Shown: positions 19,301-28,800 of the stretch, piece by piece
Numbering within the stretch: position 1 is the first letter of the stretch
Layout: each line of letters starts with the position of its first letter
DNA from: Marinilabilia salmonicolor JCM 21150
GTDB taxonomy: Bacteria > Bacteroidota > Bacteroidia > Bacteroidales > Marinilabiliaceae
DNA: 56,703 nt
NCBI RefSeq assembly: GCF_000259075.1
Contig: NZ_AJKI01000067.1
Coordinates: 1 to 56,703 of the forward strand
Reading direction: 5' to 3'
Made by a program: the position numbers and the translations under genes
Notes under the pieces: model-generated
Databases searched by the model: none
Told to the model about the DNA's origin: nothing
Seen by the model: the letters and a program-made list of their open reading frames with translations, nothing else

Positions 19301-19553
19301 CTTCAAGAATAAAATTATCATAGCCAATGAACGAAAACCGAACATTAGCAGATTCCTGACCAAGGTCAAGCTCAAATTCTCCTTCCATATTGGTAATGGT
19401 ACCGCTACCGGAGCCCACAACCACTATGTTTACACCGGGAATTGGATCACTGTTTTCAGAATCCAGAACTGTCCCCGTAATGCTTTGCCCTATTGCATGG
19501 CCTGTTAACACACAGAACAGAGCTAAGAGTAACGAGATTTTTTTTGTCATCAT
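16317..19553 (-). CDS. SusC/RagA TonB-dependent outer-membrane transporter (pair 2)
   Basis: A 1078-residue TonB receptor with signal peptide (1-22), a carboxypeptidase-regulatory-like domain (about 24-100), a plug (about 110-230; GVGTESTIRLRG, ISVLKDAASAAIYGTRATWG) and a barrel ending in GVQISF. There is no STN domain. The start is the Met at 19553 or the next one at 19550. It follows the phosphoesterase gene by 44 bp and precedes its SusD by 13 bp, within a run of genes that starts at the NlpC/P60 gene. This operon position ties it most firmly of the three pairs to peptidoglycan fragments. Confidence 0.93.
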   Translation of the reverse strand: MMTKKISLLLALFCVLTGHAIGQSITGTVLDSENSDPIPGVNIVVVGSGSGTITNMEGEFELDLGQESANVRFSFIGYDNFILEAQAGENYTINLVPSDMMLDDVVVVGYGSQRKENLTGAVSSIDVEKAISSRPVTDVGKALQGISPGLTITNQQGGVGTESTIRLRGSTGSLNASGGTSPLILVDNVEIPSLNLVNPDDIAEISVLKDAASAAIYGTRATWGVILITTKKGSKDDKVRVTYRNNIAWNTPTMMPEQTSAYENAKVLLDIAERTSGANSISSIGYNVDQEALGKIKDWEEQYGHMSQNELGEMQMGRDFEIRGGKTYFYRSFDPFKEFTRKWTPQQSHNFSVSGGSDKSTFNVSFGYLEQSGVMKENTDTYERYNFSTNVTTQVRDWWEVKTGVLLTRSTETQPYRFTSGLYDAWYYLLRWPRWYPYADYEDKPFRSAVTDMKYANDESDTQNYGRLNLGSIFTPIDGMAINVDYTFSLLNKNLRRNGGTIMAYNMFTANPTENYGDIYGQTHDRVIESSRYTVSNVFKAYGTYEFDLNDQHNFKVMAGMDAEDRRNFSHYSEARGLIDPTTPAIQLTTGDEYARNSTYAYDYEFASAGAFARINYDYQQKYLIEVNGRYDGSSRFPEGDKWAFFPSASVGWRVTEEPFMDFTDPVLSDLKIRGSWGTIGNQDVAANSFLSTMSNSPSSGWVMDGGQIPYITSPTIISPSLTWERVSTLDIGLDARFFRNKMGVVFDWYKRTTTDMHSPGETLPASFGASSPLRNYGELEGKGYEIMLDFNHQFSNGLQMSLRAGFSDVKEEIVKYSNSIENIYSNYEGKELGEIWGYETDRLFQETDFVNGEMREGIASQSLFESGAFQYGPGDVKYQDLNGDGEINYGSNTLDDHGDLRVIGNTRPRYEYSFGLDLAWKGFDFSTFFQGVGQRDIWAIGSIAIPSFIDNEAYYDHFMDYWTPENTNAFYPRPASHSWVSNGRNFLRQSRYLLDLSYLRCKNMTLGYTLPRQLVSRASFEQVRVYVSGENLFEFTDAHLPVDPESTENKNGNTTGFSFGRSYPYSRTISCGVQISF

Positions 19554-19597
19554 AATCGTTGAATTAACTGATTTAAAAATTAATGAACTGTTTCTAT

Positions 19598-21457
19598 TTA
19601 TTTACTCATGGGATGTTTAATCTTTAATAATCTACCTTCCATCAATGATACCCAGAGGTGCCCCTGGCTGTCAGTGACAATTTTATTAATCGATGAATTT
19701 CCCGGCTTATGTTTCCACAGAACTTTATTTCCATTAGCAGAAACGGCAGTAATAAGACCGTTTTTAGTAGCAGCAGCAACCCACGCGTCTTTAGAAACGA
19801 CAGGACAAGGATTGTGGTCGTACTCAATACCGGCATCAATAGCCCAAAGCGTTTTGGGAAAAAATGTACGGGAGGATATGGCGATTATGGAATCGTTCAT
19901 CAACTTGGCATATACCTGCATCCCATCCGGACTAATGCCCATGGACTCACGTACCTGGTGTTTTTGGGTTCGCCAAACTTCTTTTCCGGTTTTCAGTTCA
20001 ATAGCAGTCATAAACCTGTCTGGGGCAACGATAAATACTTTTCCTTGAGAAATCACAGGCTTTACGTTTCCGGGAGAGAAAAGCTGAACACTATTACCGT
20101 TATTCCATGTCCATTGAACCGCTCCGGTATCTTTGTCAAGACAATAAAGATGTCTGTCCCAGGCACCAAAGACCACTTCTTTGTCTGCGAGCACTGGTTT
20201 TCCCTGAACAAGACCATCGATGCCATCATATCTCCAGATGACACTGCCATCAGACATATCGATCTTGTAGAAGGCTGTTTGTCCGCCTCCTATATACAAA
20301 GCATTGTCTTCAACAATCCCTTCGGCAAGCACGGGTGTTCCCACATTAACCTTCCACACTTCCCTTCCATTTTTGGCATCCAGGCCGATTATCTCTCCTC
20401 GCACATTCCCAAAAGCAACCACTTTCTTATTTGTCACCGGAGTGGAAAAAAGGGCTCCTTCATAACGGCGTTCCCAGAGAATTGATTTATCAGAAGTTCT
20501 CACTCCTTTAACATACCCCAGCGAATTACCGTAAACCAGAAGAGAATCATGGACCAGACAAGGCCCCGTAAAAATGGAAGCCGTATCTCTCAATTCAAAC
20601 ACCACTTCAACCCCCGGATACTGTGAATTGACCGAGTAATTCGGTCTCGAAGAAATCGGTAATGTTTTAATCGTATCCGGAGAAAATAAACTCAGAGAAA
20701 TAATCGGGTCACCTATATCCTCCGAGGGTTGTTTATTAAAAATCAATGCACTGTCGTTTCGAAGTTCCAATAGGGTATAGCCCGGTGCATCAAATTGAGG
20801 GCTGGAAAGAGATCGTCCCATGACCCCGGGAATTCCGTCAAAATTTAACAACTTAATTCTGTGACCATGGCCGCACAAAGTGAGTCGGCAATCATGCTCT
20901 TTAAGTAAACCTACTACATGGGTCCAATTGTCCAATCCTTCAGCCAATGGATAATGAGCCATAATTACCAATGTTTTATCCTTATTTTCAAGGTTATTCA
21001 AGACACGCTTCAGCCATTTCAGATCTTCCTGTTTCACATGCCCGTCCCCCATTTTCATATACGGACCGGTATTGAAACCAACAAAAAGAAAATCGTCCGT
21101 GGTGAAGATAAATCTGTCATTTCCCCATAGTTCATTAAACTTAAGACCTGCCGATTCAGACCAATTGGTTTCGTGATTCCCGGGAATCGCATAATATGGA
21201 ACATTCAACCGATCCAGAACTTTCTTAACAGCCATCAATTCAGCATTTGATCCCGTATTGGTTAAATCGCCCGTTACTACAACAAAATCAGGTTTAGCAG
21301 CATTGATATCATCTATTACTTCAATAAGATTCGCTTCTGCTTCCGAACCGGGAGAAACGTGAATGTCCGTCAGGTGAGCAATGCTCAAACTCTCAGAAGC
21401 AGGCTTGCAGGCAGAAAAAGCTACTACTGAAACGAAAACAAAGAACAAAACTCTCAT
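19598..21457 (-). CDS. Metallophosphoesterase fused to PQQ-type beta-propeller, lipoprotein
   Basis: A 619-residue protein with lipobox FSAC (Cys17). Residues about 24-245 are a calcineurin-like phosphoesterase with all metal motifs: Asp31-x-His33, GDLTN (Asp64), GNHET (Asn94-His95), AHYPL (His168) and GHGHR (His197, His199). Residues about 320-619 form repeated PQQ-like blades with pattern xxGxVxALDxxTGxxxW (IIGLDAKNGREVWKVNV; LYCLDKDTGAVQW). Known relatives cleave phosphodiesters or phosphomonoesters, but the substrate here is unknown. It lies between the epimerase and SusC in the muropeptide operon. It might remove phosphate groups from wall polymers linked to muropeptides, such as teichoic acids from Gram-positive prey. 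That is a guess from context. Confidence 0.8.
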   Translation of the reverse strand: MRVLFFVFVSVVAFSACKPASESLSIAHLTDIHVSPGSEAEANLIEVIDDINAAKPDFVVVTGDLTNTGSNAELMAVKKVLDRLNVPYYAIPGNHETNWSESAGLKFNELWGNDRFIFTTDDFLFVGFNTGPYMKMGDGHVKQEDLKWLKRVLNNLENKDKTLVIMAHYPLAEGLDNWTHVVGLLKEHDCRLTLCGHGHRIKLLNFDGIPGVMGRSLSSPQFDAPGYTLLELRNDSALIFNKQPSEDIGDPIISLSLFSPDTIKTLPISSRPNYSVNSQYPGVEVVFELRDTASIFTGPCLVHDSLLVYGNSLGYVKGVRTSDKSILWERRYEGALFSTPVTNKKVVAFGNVRGEIIGLDAKNGREVWKVNVGTPVLAEGIVEDNALYIGGGQTAFYKIDMSDGSVIWRYDGIDGLVQGKPVLADKEVVFGAWDRHLYCLDKDTGAVQWTWNNGNSVQLFSPGNVKPVISQGKVFIVAPDRFMTAIELKTGKEVWRTQKHQVRESMGISPDGMQVYAKLMNDSIIAISSRTFFPKTLWAIDAGIEYDHNPCPVVSKDAWVAAATKNGLITAVSANGNKVLWKHKPGNSSINKIVTDSQGHLWVSLMEGRLLKIKHPMSK

Positions 21458-21506
21458 AAAATCTACTTTAAATAATTAAATCACAGAAAAAATTGTACTA
21501 CTCCCT

Positions 21507-22658
21507 TCAACACCCTAGCACCCCTATTCCGGGTCTTTCAGGCAATACCAAGCGACCATCCTCTATTATCAGTCCATCAAACACATCATTGGTGATAAGC
21601 AAGTTCCCATCCAGGTCAGCCCAGTCAGCCATGGGAGATAATTGTGCGGCAGCAGTAACTGCACAGGATGTTTCAGTCATACATCCAAACATCACTTTCA
21701 TACCCAGGCCTTTTGCGGCTAGCGCCATCTGTCGTGCTGCACGCATTCCGCCGCATTTCATCAGTTTAATATTCACACCACTGTAAACACCAAATACGTT
21801 TTTGATATCGTCAACAGTTTGTAGCGCTTCATCGGCGATAATGGGTAGCGGACTATTCTGAGTGAGCCAGGCAATATCTTCAACCGAAGTCTTGGGCATG
21901 GGCTGTTCCACAAAAACAATTCCCTGATCTTTGAGCCAGTGTATCATCTCCAGTGCTTCGTTGCGGTCTTTCCAACCCTGATTCACATCCACGCAAAGGG
22001 GCTTGTCTGTAACCGATCGCACACTATTGATCATCTCCCGGTCGTTACCTCCGCCCATTTTTACTTTCAGAATATTGTAAGGCGCTGCTTCGCGGGTTTT
22101 TTCTTTGACAAGATCAGGCTTGTCAATACCTATGGTGTAAGAAGTATCCGGCGTATCTTCGGGGTTAAATCCCCAAATGCGGTACCAGGGTTGCTCCATG
22201 AGTTTCCCGACCAAATCATGCAGCGCAATATCTACAGATGCTTTAGCAGCATAGTTTCCCGGGGCAATTTGATCCACATAATCCAGAATGTCTTCCATCA
22301 AAAAAGGATCGTTAAAACAAGACAGATCAACCTTTGAGAGGAACTTCCGCACAGACTCATGACTTTCTCCAAGGTAAGGCGGCATGGAAGCCTCCCCATA
22401 TCCTACCGTACCGTCCAATTCTATTTCGGTCAACATAACCGGGGTGGTGGTTCTGCTACCTGATGCCAGCGTAAACGCATGTTTCAGCTGCAATTCATAG
22501 GGGGTAAATTTCAAATTCATAGTATTACTCACCATCGATCTGCTTCGGTTGTTTATATTGACACACCCTTTTGTTCCCATTGATATAAATGCCGACCCGG
22601 CAATAATTCCGGCTGTTTTCAGAAAATCCCTTCTGTTATTGAATCTGTTATTTCTCAT
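21507..22658 (-). CDS. L-Ala-D/L-Glu dipeptide epimerase with Tat export signal
   Basis: A 383-residue enolase-superfamily epimerase that turns L-Ala-D-Glu from peptidoglycan stems into L-Ala-L-Glu. Catalytic and metal residues are in place: Lys198-x-Lys200, Asp224 (DVNQGW), Glu251 (VEQP), Asp276 (IADEA), Lys298/Lys301 (NIKLMKCGG) and the DLD motif (348-350) that marks dipeptide epimerases. The N-terminus, NNRRDFLKTAGIIAGSAF, is a twin-arginine signal, so the folded enzyme is exported, unlike the cytosolic E. coli YcjG and B. subtilis YkfB. It starts 10 bp after the NlpC/P60 endopeptidase gene, which would make its substrate in the same compartment. Confidence 0.9.
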   Translation of the reverse strand: MRNNRFNNRRDFLKTAGIIAGSAFISMGTKGCVNINNRSRSMVSNTMNLKFTPYELQLKHAFTLASGSRTTTPVMLTEIELDGTVGYGEASMPPYLGESHESVRKFLSKVDLSCFNDPFLMEDILDYVDQIAPGNYAAKASVDIALHDLVGKLMEQPWYRIWGFNPEDTPDTSYTIGIDKPDLVKEKTREAAPYNILKVKMGGGNDREMINSVRSVTDKPLCVDVNQGWKDRNEALEMIHWLKDQGIVFVEQPMPKTSVEDIAWLTQNSPLPIIADEALQTVDDIKNVFGVYSGVNIKLMKCGGMRAARQMALAAKGLGMKVMFGCMTETSCAVTAAAQLSPMADWADLDGNLLITNDVFDGLIIEDGRLVLPERPGIGVLGC

Positions 22659-22668
22659 AAATCCTCAA

Positions 22669-23835
22669 TTAATTGCAAACATACCACGGGTGTTCCGGCA
22701 GGTAAACGATTCCTTTATCAGTAAGCTGCCCTTCAATCCTACGAGCTTTTACAAGAGTCTTCTCCCGGAAACGACTGTAGTTAACGCGAGTACTGTCCAG
22801 ACTATTTATCTTAACTTTTCCTGCTTCATGAATGAATTCTGAACTTTCCAGATATATTCCTACGTGCGTTATGCGATCACTTTTTTCATCGGGAGAGAAG
22901 AAAAGCAGATCTCCCGTTTTAAATACTTCCCATCCCTTATCAACCGGCAGGTCTTTCCCATATTCTGCCTGAAGAGATGCATCCCTGGCCAACACAATTC
23001 CGTGTTGTCGGAAAACCGTTTTTGTGAAACCACTACAATCAAGAGCCCCCATTGAAGTTCCTCCCCACAAGTACGGCGTTCGAATAAGCTCCAGGGCAGT
23101 TGCCGCCAGATCATGACAATCCAACATCTCAGGGAAATGATTTCGATCAAATGACTTAATATCGTTGACATTTACAAGCCCTTCAATCCCACCAGGGGTT
23201 TTTACTTTTATTTGAATTTTGTCCATTCCTGTTTTCTCCAAAAGACATCCGGCAACTAAATCGCCAAGAATCTTCCCGGTTTCAGAATCCCTAATTTCTG
23301 AAAAACGTCTGGTCACAAAAACCCTGGGACTTTGTTTCCATTCCTCCCATTCTCCATCTGAAATAAAACAGAGTGCCGAAACATCACACCATCCCAGATA
23401 ATGGTCAGGGGTTTGAATAAAAGCCCAACCTCCCTTTTGTTTTAGCACCCTCACAGGCATCCCCATCAAAGCCTGACTGACAATAGGAGCTAAATGAGAT
23501 GGAGATGAGCGCATGGTAGCAACACTTAAATCAATCAAAGCACGGGTGGAAGGCACTCCATATGGTAAGACTCTTACACTATCATGAACATGCAACCCTT
23601 CAGCTTTGAGCGAATCCAATAACATGTTTTTCAGATCCGGATCATCTACTTCGCCCCTAACTATATAGGTACTTCTGGCAACACGCTCGCATGAAATGTC
23701 AAAAACATTCTCTCTTAGATCTCCTGCTTTTTGGTCTTGAAAAAAACCAACAACTTTTTCAATTTTCTGATTATTTACGCACCCGGTGAGAAACACTGAC
23801 AGGAAAATAAAAAAGGAATAAAAAACTGTTCTCAT
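22669..23835 (-). CDS. SH3b-NlpC/P60 gamma-D-glutamyl-L-diamino acid endopeptidase (YkfC-like) lipoprotein
   Basis: A 388-residue lipoprotein (LTGC, Cys19). Residues about 85-230 hold two bacterial SH3 domains (MRSSPSHLAPIVSQALMGMP; WAFIQTPDHYLGWCDVS). Residues about 240-375 are the NlpC/P60 cysteine peptidase with Cys267 (LDCSGF), His324 (ITHVGIYL) and His336. YkfC-type enzymes cut the gamma-D-Glu to diaminopimelate bond of free stem peptides; their SH3b domain makes them need a free N-terminal L-Ala. The product L-Ala-D-Glu feeds the next gene, the epimerase. This is the first gene of a run of at least seven, read from a strong -33/-7 promoter flanked by two operator copies. Confidence 0.9.
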   Translation of the reverse strand: MRTVFYSFFIFLSVFLTGCVNNQKIEKVVGFFQDQKAGDLRENVFDISCERVARSTYIVRGEVDDPDLKNMLLDSLKAEGLHVHDSVRVLPYGVPSTRALIDLSVATMRSSPSHLAPIVSQALMGMPVRVLKQKGGWAFIQTPDHYLGWCDVSALCFISDGEWEEWKQSPRVFVTRRFSEIRDSETGKILGDLVAGCLLEKTGMDKIQIKVKTPGGIEGLVNVNDIKSFDRNHFPEMLDCHDLAATALELIRTPYLWGGTSMGALDCSGFTKTVFRQHGIVLARDASLQAEYGKDLPVDKGWEVFKTGDLLFFSPDEKSDRITHVGIYLESSEFIHEAGKVKINSLDSTRVNYSRFREKTLVKARRIEGQLTDKGIVYLPEHPWYVCN

Positions 23836-23941
23836 TCGTTTAAAACTTTTTAGTCATCTGATAAAAAAGAAGATTTAAAACCCAAAAGCAGATGGAACTG
23901 CTTTTCACTAATTTAAAGAACAAAAAACCCACCTGTTTTTT

Positions 23942-23950
23942 TGTATTACA
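23942..23950. promoter_or_regulatory. GntR-type operator, perfect copy, downstream of the NlpC operon promoter
   Basis: TGTATTACA is a near-palindrome (TGTA-W-TACA) as bound by FadR-type GntR proteins. It covers about +8 to +16 of the operon. The longer 14-mer TGTATTACATCTTA is repeated exactly at 24024-24037, 82 bp away. Confidence 0.6.
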
Positions 23951-23962
23951 TCTTACCGAGTT

Positions 23963-23993
23963 CAAAATTAATGTTAATATTTATATGTGCAAA
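23963..23993 (-). promoter_or_regulatory. Promoter of the NlpC/P60-epimerase-SusCD-NamZ operon
   Basis: Minus strand: TTTG (23990-23993), 19-bp spacer, TAATTTTG (23963-23970). Both boxes match the Bacteroidota consensus exactly. The leader to the start codon at 23835 is about 120 nt. Confidence 0.75.
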
Positions 23994-24023
23994 CATTTTT
24001 TAAATTTTTTATACCATATAACA

Positions 24024-24032
24024 TGTATTACA
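24024..24032. promoter_or_regulatory. GntR-type operator, perfect copy, upstream of the NlpC operon promoter
   Basis: TGTATTACA again, about 30 bp upstream of the -33 box. With the copy at 23942 it brackets the promoter. The 82-bp distance would suit repression by a looped or co-operative dimer pair. Confidence 0.6.
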
Positions 24033-24237
24033 TCTTATAGTGTAAAAAAAATGGTCCTTTTTATAAGAAAAACAGATCGCCACAAATGCCTAACCCTCTA
24101 ACCTAAAGTGCCATTCACCCCAAAATAAGATGTCAGACGTTTTACCACCCAAATCAACCAGACCTGTTTCTTCCAATCAAATTCTAAACATTTGGTACAG
24201 ATTAGGTAACCCGGAAAATCTTCCCCGGGTAAAGACA

Positions 24238-24267
24238 CAAAAAAGGAGGCTACCAAAAGCAGCCTCC
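24238..24267 (-). terminator. Rho-independent terminator after SusD 3
   Basis: Minus strand: GGAGGCT / AGCCTCC stem with a 9-nt loop followed by TTTTTT. It lies 26 bp past the SusD stop codon and isolates pair 3 from the NlpC operon. Confidence 0.85.
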
Positions 24268-24292
24268 TCAATTAAAAATTCAGATTAAACGG

Positions 24293-25843
24293 TTAGTTCG
24301 ATCCTGAATATCCGTCGTTTTGCTCAATCTCGCCGGTAGTCACATCAATCTCGGCCTGGGGCACAGGCCAATACTTGCGCGACTCGCTCCATCCGGTTAG
24401 TTTATCAGCTTTATTCAATCTGATCAGATCGTGATATCGGTCGTTCTCCCCTGCAAGTTCAAGTCTTCGTTCTGCATAGATAGCTTCTAACAGAGCCTGA
24501 CCGGTAGCTGTAACATCTTCCAGACCAGCTCTGTCACGCACCCAATTCAATTTTTCCCGGGCTTCATCTTCCGCATTTGTATGGGCACAAGCCTCAGCAT
24601 AAATCAAAAGCACATCAGCATATCTCATCAAACGAATATTATTTGCATTGTTACGAATTTGGGAGGATCTGTTCTCAGGTGAAACATACATCTTTTCATT
24701 ATAGAAACCAGTTCGATTAAAGGTCAGTCGATCCTTTCCCTCTTCCAGATCTGCTTCTGCATCAGCAATAGCTTCTGGATCACCTGACTCTTCTGCAGTC
24801 TCAAGTGCAGCATAAAGATCCGCAAGTTCTATTTCAAACACCTCATCGGTAGTCAGCAGAGTGGCATCCCGTCTTATCTCATCTCCCTGCGATTCAAAAG
24901 CCTCAAACAAATCCTGAGTGGGTTGATTAATCCCATAACCATAAGTTATATTCCTGGGCAACATAAACAATGTCTGAAAGTTTCCATTATTCGTAAAAGC
25001 CCCCGATTCAGTCTCTGAATCATGGTAAACGATCTCAAAAATCGATTCTACTCCATGTTCTCCCTCAAAAGAGAAGATGTGAGCAAAATCAGGATCCAAG
25101 TCATACTCATCGGACTTAATTACTTCCATGGCCCAATCACGCGCAGCCTCCCAGTTTTCCACATACATATTTGCCTTTGCCAGATAAGCATGAGCCGTCC
25201 CACGAGTAACGCGGCCCAAATCTGCGTCGGCATATTCACTTTTAAGCGGAAGGTCTTCCGCTGCCATGGTCAACTCATCAATGATAAAAGCATATACATC
25301 ATCTATCTCAGATTGTCCAATCTTCTCACTGGCGCTCTGCACCCAATGATCCACCACCGGCACCCGTCCAAAAGCTCTTACCAGCTCATAATGAAAGAAA
25401 GCGCGAAGAAAACGGGCTTCTGCAATCAGCCGATTCTTGAATCCAACTGAGGAGAATAAGTCATCATCCATCGAGGCAATCCCTTCAATCGCCTGAGAGG
25501 CCTTATTAATTCCCCGATAACACAACCTCCACTTATTAGTTACATAGTGCATGTCGGGTGTCCCGTTAAAATTCTTCAACAACTCGAAACCAGCATTATC
25601 TGCATCACTTCCACTATAAACAGCATTGTCACTTAATGTTTCTCCAAAGGCCCAAAGTGTCCATCCAAACCGATAGTCTTTCACATCTGAATAGGCTGCA
25701 GTAACACTATGGACAGCTTTCTCCTCACTATTAAAATAAACATCGAAAGTTTCTTCCCCCAATTTTTCCCTTTCCAGAAAGTCCTCGCAGGAAATAACCA
25801 ACGGAAGAAGCATCACTATGACTATATATTTTATTTTTTTCAT
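24293..25843 (-). CDS. SusD/RagB-family surface lipoprotein (pair 3)
   Basis: A 516-residue SusD-like lipoprotein with a leader ending at Cys19 (PLVISC), then EDFLEREKLGEETFD. SusD_N signatures lie at about 20-230 (NKASQAIEGIA; LIAEARFLRAFFHYELVRAFG). The RagB C-terminal half follows (YADVLLIYAEACAH; EAIYAERRLELAGENDRYHD). It begins 28 bp after its SusC and ends in a strong terminator. It is a self-contained two-gene unit with its own operator-bearing promoter, probably serving a related but distinct ligand. Confidence 0.93.
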   Translation of the reverse strand: MKKIKYIVIVMLLPLVISCEDFLEREKLGEETFDVYFNSEEKAVHSVTAAYSDVKDYRFGWTLWAFGETLSDNAVYSGSDADNAGFELLKNFNGTPDMHYVTNKWRLCYRGINKASQAIEGIASMDDDLFSSVGFKNRLIAEARFLRAFFHYELVRAFGRVPVVDHWVQSASEKIGQSEIDDVYAFIIDELTMAAEDLPLKSEYADADLGRVTRGTAHAYLAKANMYVENWEAARDWAMEVIKSDEYDLDPDFAHIFSFEGEHGVESIFEIVYHDSETESGAFTNNGNFQTLFMLPRNITYGYGINQPTQDLFEAFESQGDEIRRDATLLTTDEVFEIELADLYAALETAEESGDPEAIADAEADLEEGKDRLTFNRTGFYNEKMYVSPENRSSQIRNNANNIRLMRYADVLLIYAEACAHTNAEDEAREKLNWVRDRAGLEDVTATGQALLEAIYAERRLELAGENDRYHDLIRLNKADKLTGWSESRKYWPVPQAEIDVTTGEIEQNDGYSGSN

Positions 25844-25871
25844 AACTCTATTCTATAAAAGGTTCCCTAAA

Positions 25872-28800
25872 TTAAAACTGAATCTTTACACCAACAGTAT
25901 ATACCTGCGCCTGGGGATAGGTTCCAATATCAACCCCCCGGCTGAGATAATTGGTAGTAGAAACCTGACCGATTTCAGGATCAGCACCACTATAATCCGT
26001 TTTGGTCCATAAATTCTGCCCCGATACATAAAACTTTAAGGACTCAATACCAACCCGTTCAGTGAAACGACCCGGGACATTGTATCCCAAAGTGAGATTT
26101 TTCAACCTGACATAACTACCATCTTCCACGAATCGATCTGAAGTTCTATTGGTATTATTATCATCGCTCCCATTTAAACGAGGCATGCTTGTATTCGTAT
26201 TTTGTGGAGTCCAGGAATTCAGCATATCTTTATGCTTATTCGTCTCATCAAAAGCATAAAGGTGTGTCTTCATGGCATTGAAAACATCATTTCCCTGCGA
26301 TCCCTGAAAGAATGCATCTATTTGAAAACCCTTGAATGTCAAACCTGCATTAATGCCATAAGTAAAATCAGGAATCGGATTTCCAATTCGTGTACGGTCT
26401 TCATCATTAATAACACCATCCTCATTGGTATCTACGAACTTTAAGTCTCCCGGCTCCAATTCTGAATTGTCATCTCCCAATTGGGCGGCATGATTATCTA
26501 TTTCAGCCTGAGACTGAAAAACGCCATCAGTTTTGTAACCATAGAAGTAACCAATAGGCTCTCCTTCTTCGGTCCGGGTTGCTGAACCACCATAATAAGA
26601 TCCTCCTGTAATAGGCTGACCAGTCCCAAGAGACAACACCTCGTTGTTGTAGGTAGATATGTTAAAGCCAACATTATATTGAAAATCATTCGTTACCCGA
26701 TCCCGATAATTTACAGACCACTCAATTCCACTGTTCCGGACAGATCCAACATTGGCTACAGGTCCGCCTTCATATCCAAAATAAATTGGAATGGGAACAC
26801 TTACCAACATATCTTTAGTGTCTTTCTGGTACCAGTCCAAAGTTGTTTCAATCCTCCCGTCAAACAGCAAAGCATCGATCCCCACATTAAATGATTCCAC
26901 AGTCTCCCATTTAATATTCTGATCTCTCATATTCACAACCGCATACCCCTGATCAATACTTTCATCAGGACCAAACAGATAACGGTACTGGGCATTTCCA
27001 CTCATGGTTGTCTGGTAAGGATAATAACCAATATTATTATTCCCTATCTGCCCCCAACCTGCGCGTAATTTAAAAGAGGTGAGCCAGTCAAGATTACTCA
27101 TAAAATTTTCCTCTGAAACTTTCCACCCAAGGGCAACGGACGGGAAATTACCCCATTTCTTACCATCAGGAAAACGGGAAGAGCCATCGGCCCTAAAGTT
27201 TATCGTGGCCAGATATTTATTATCGAAGCTATAATTCAAACGGCCCAATCCGGACGTCAATGCAACTTCTGAAGCATTTCCGGAAACATTATCCGCATCC
27301 GCAGCAGCATCAAAATACCATAAAGCTTCATCTTCATTAGGAATATTCTTTTTAGAAGCATTGATCCATTCATAAGTTCCTTCCTCCATGGTATAACCGA
27401 CCATCACTCCAACTGAGTGCTTTTCACCAAAAGTTTTCTGAAAGTTCAGAACATTTTCCCATGTCCAGTAATCTCCCTTATTATACCCCCGACTCACCTC
27501 ATTTTCCACATTTTGCTGATTGACATTTACAAAGTAAACCGGCTCAAAATCATATGTATCGTTTCGATAGCTATTCTGACTGTAAGAAGTTTTAAAAGTC
27601 AGCCCGGGTATAAATTCATACTGCGCATAAACATTCCCCAACAGGTTAAGTTTCTCATTCCTGGAGTTTTCATATTCAATTTGTGCTACAGGATTAGGAT
27701 AGTCAGTAAACCTCGAATAATCATACTCTCCTGCAGCCTCATCTCTCCATACCGGAATCAATGGCTCAATTTTAATGGCAGTATTAATTACGCCGGTATG
27801 ATAAGACCCTTCAAGAATGGATTCCTGTTCACTGGTTTGAACATTTATATTGGATCCAATAGAAAACTTTTCGGAAACATTGTAATCTGTATTCACCTTA
27901 AGGGTCCTTCGCTGAAATTCACTCCCTTTCACAGTACCTTCTTGTCCAAACCCACCCACGCTCAAAGAATAAGTGAGTTTTTCAGATCCACCCGCAACAT
28001 TTAAGTTCATATCATAAATAGGAGCAACCTGTGTAATTTCGTCAAACCAATCGGTATTTTGATTTGGGTCAACTACGGAAAGATCTAACGGAGAAGTACG
28101 TGTTGCATTCATCTGCTCCTGAATGCCATACCATTCCGGACCACTGGTCGTCTCCCACTGATTAATCACTCGCTGGGTTCCATAATAAGCATTAAAAGAA
28201 ACCCTGGCCTCCTGGTTTAGCTCTCCCTTTTTAGTAGAAACCAGCACCACACCATTGGCTCCCCGGGAGCCATAAATAGCTGAAGCTGATGCATCCTTCA
28301 ACACTTCTATGGATTTAATATCATTGGCATTAAGAAAATCAATGTTCGGGACAGGCATTCCGTCCACTACATACAAGGGGTCGGAATTGTTAATGGTTCC
28401 AATACCGCGAACACGAACAGCCAATGATCCACCAGGCGCACCGCTATTCGAAACAATTTGTACTCCTGCAACTCTTCCCTGAAGTGCCTGATCCAAATTT
28501 GAGACAGGTTGGTCTTCAAGTTTAGAAAAATCCACCGAAGCCACTGAACCTGTTACATCACTTTTTCGCTGAACACCATATCCAACTGCAACCACCTCAT
28601 CCAGATTTACAAATGCTTCTTCCATCACAACATTTATTCTCGTCTGCCCATCCACTGGAACCTCTGTCGATTTCATCCCGATGAATTGAAATACCAAAAC
28701 ATCATTTTCTTCAACGCTAAGCTGGAAAGAACCTTCGGAATCAGTAATTGTCCCAACAGTTTGATCAGCTTTTAAATAGACATTTACACCTGGAATCGGA

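Larger units (their letters stand above)
23836..24292. other. Intergenic region, 457 bp, no gene
   Basis: It holds the operon promoter, two operators and, at its right end, the terminator of SusD 3. The stretch 24070-24235 shows no ORF with coding character and no clear structure. Confidence 0.6.

Noticed and set aside
27417-28004. A 195-codon frame opposite SusC 3
   Set aside because: Antisense shadow of a receptor barrel; the composition follows from the real gene.
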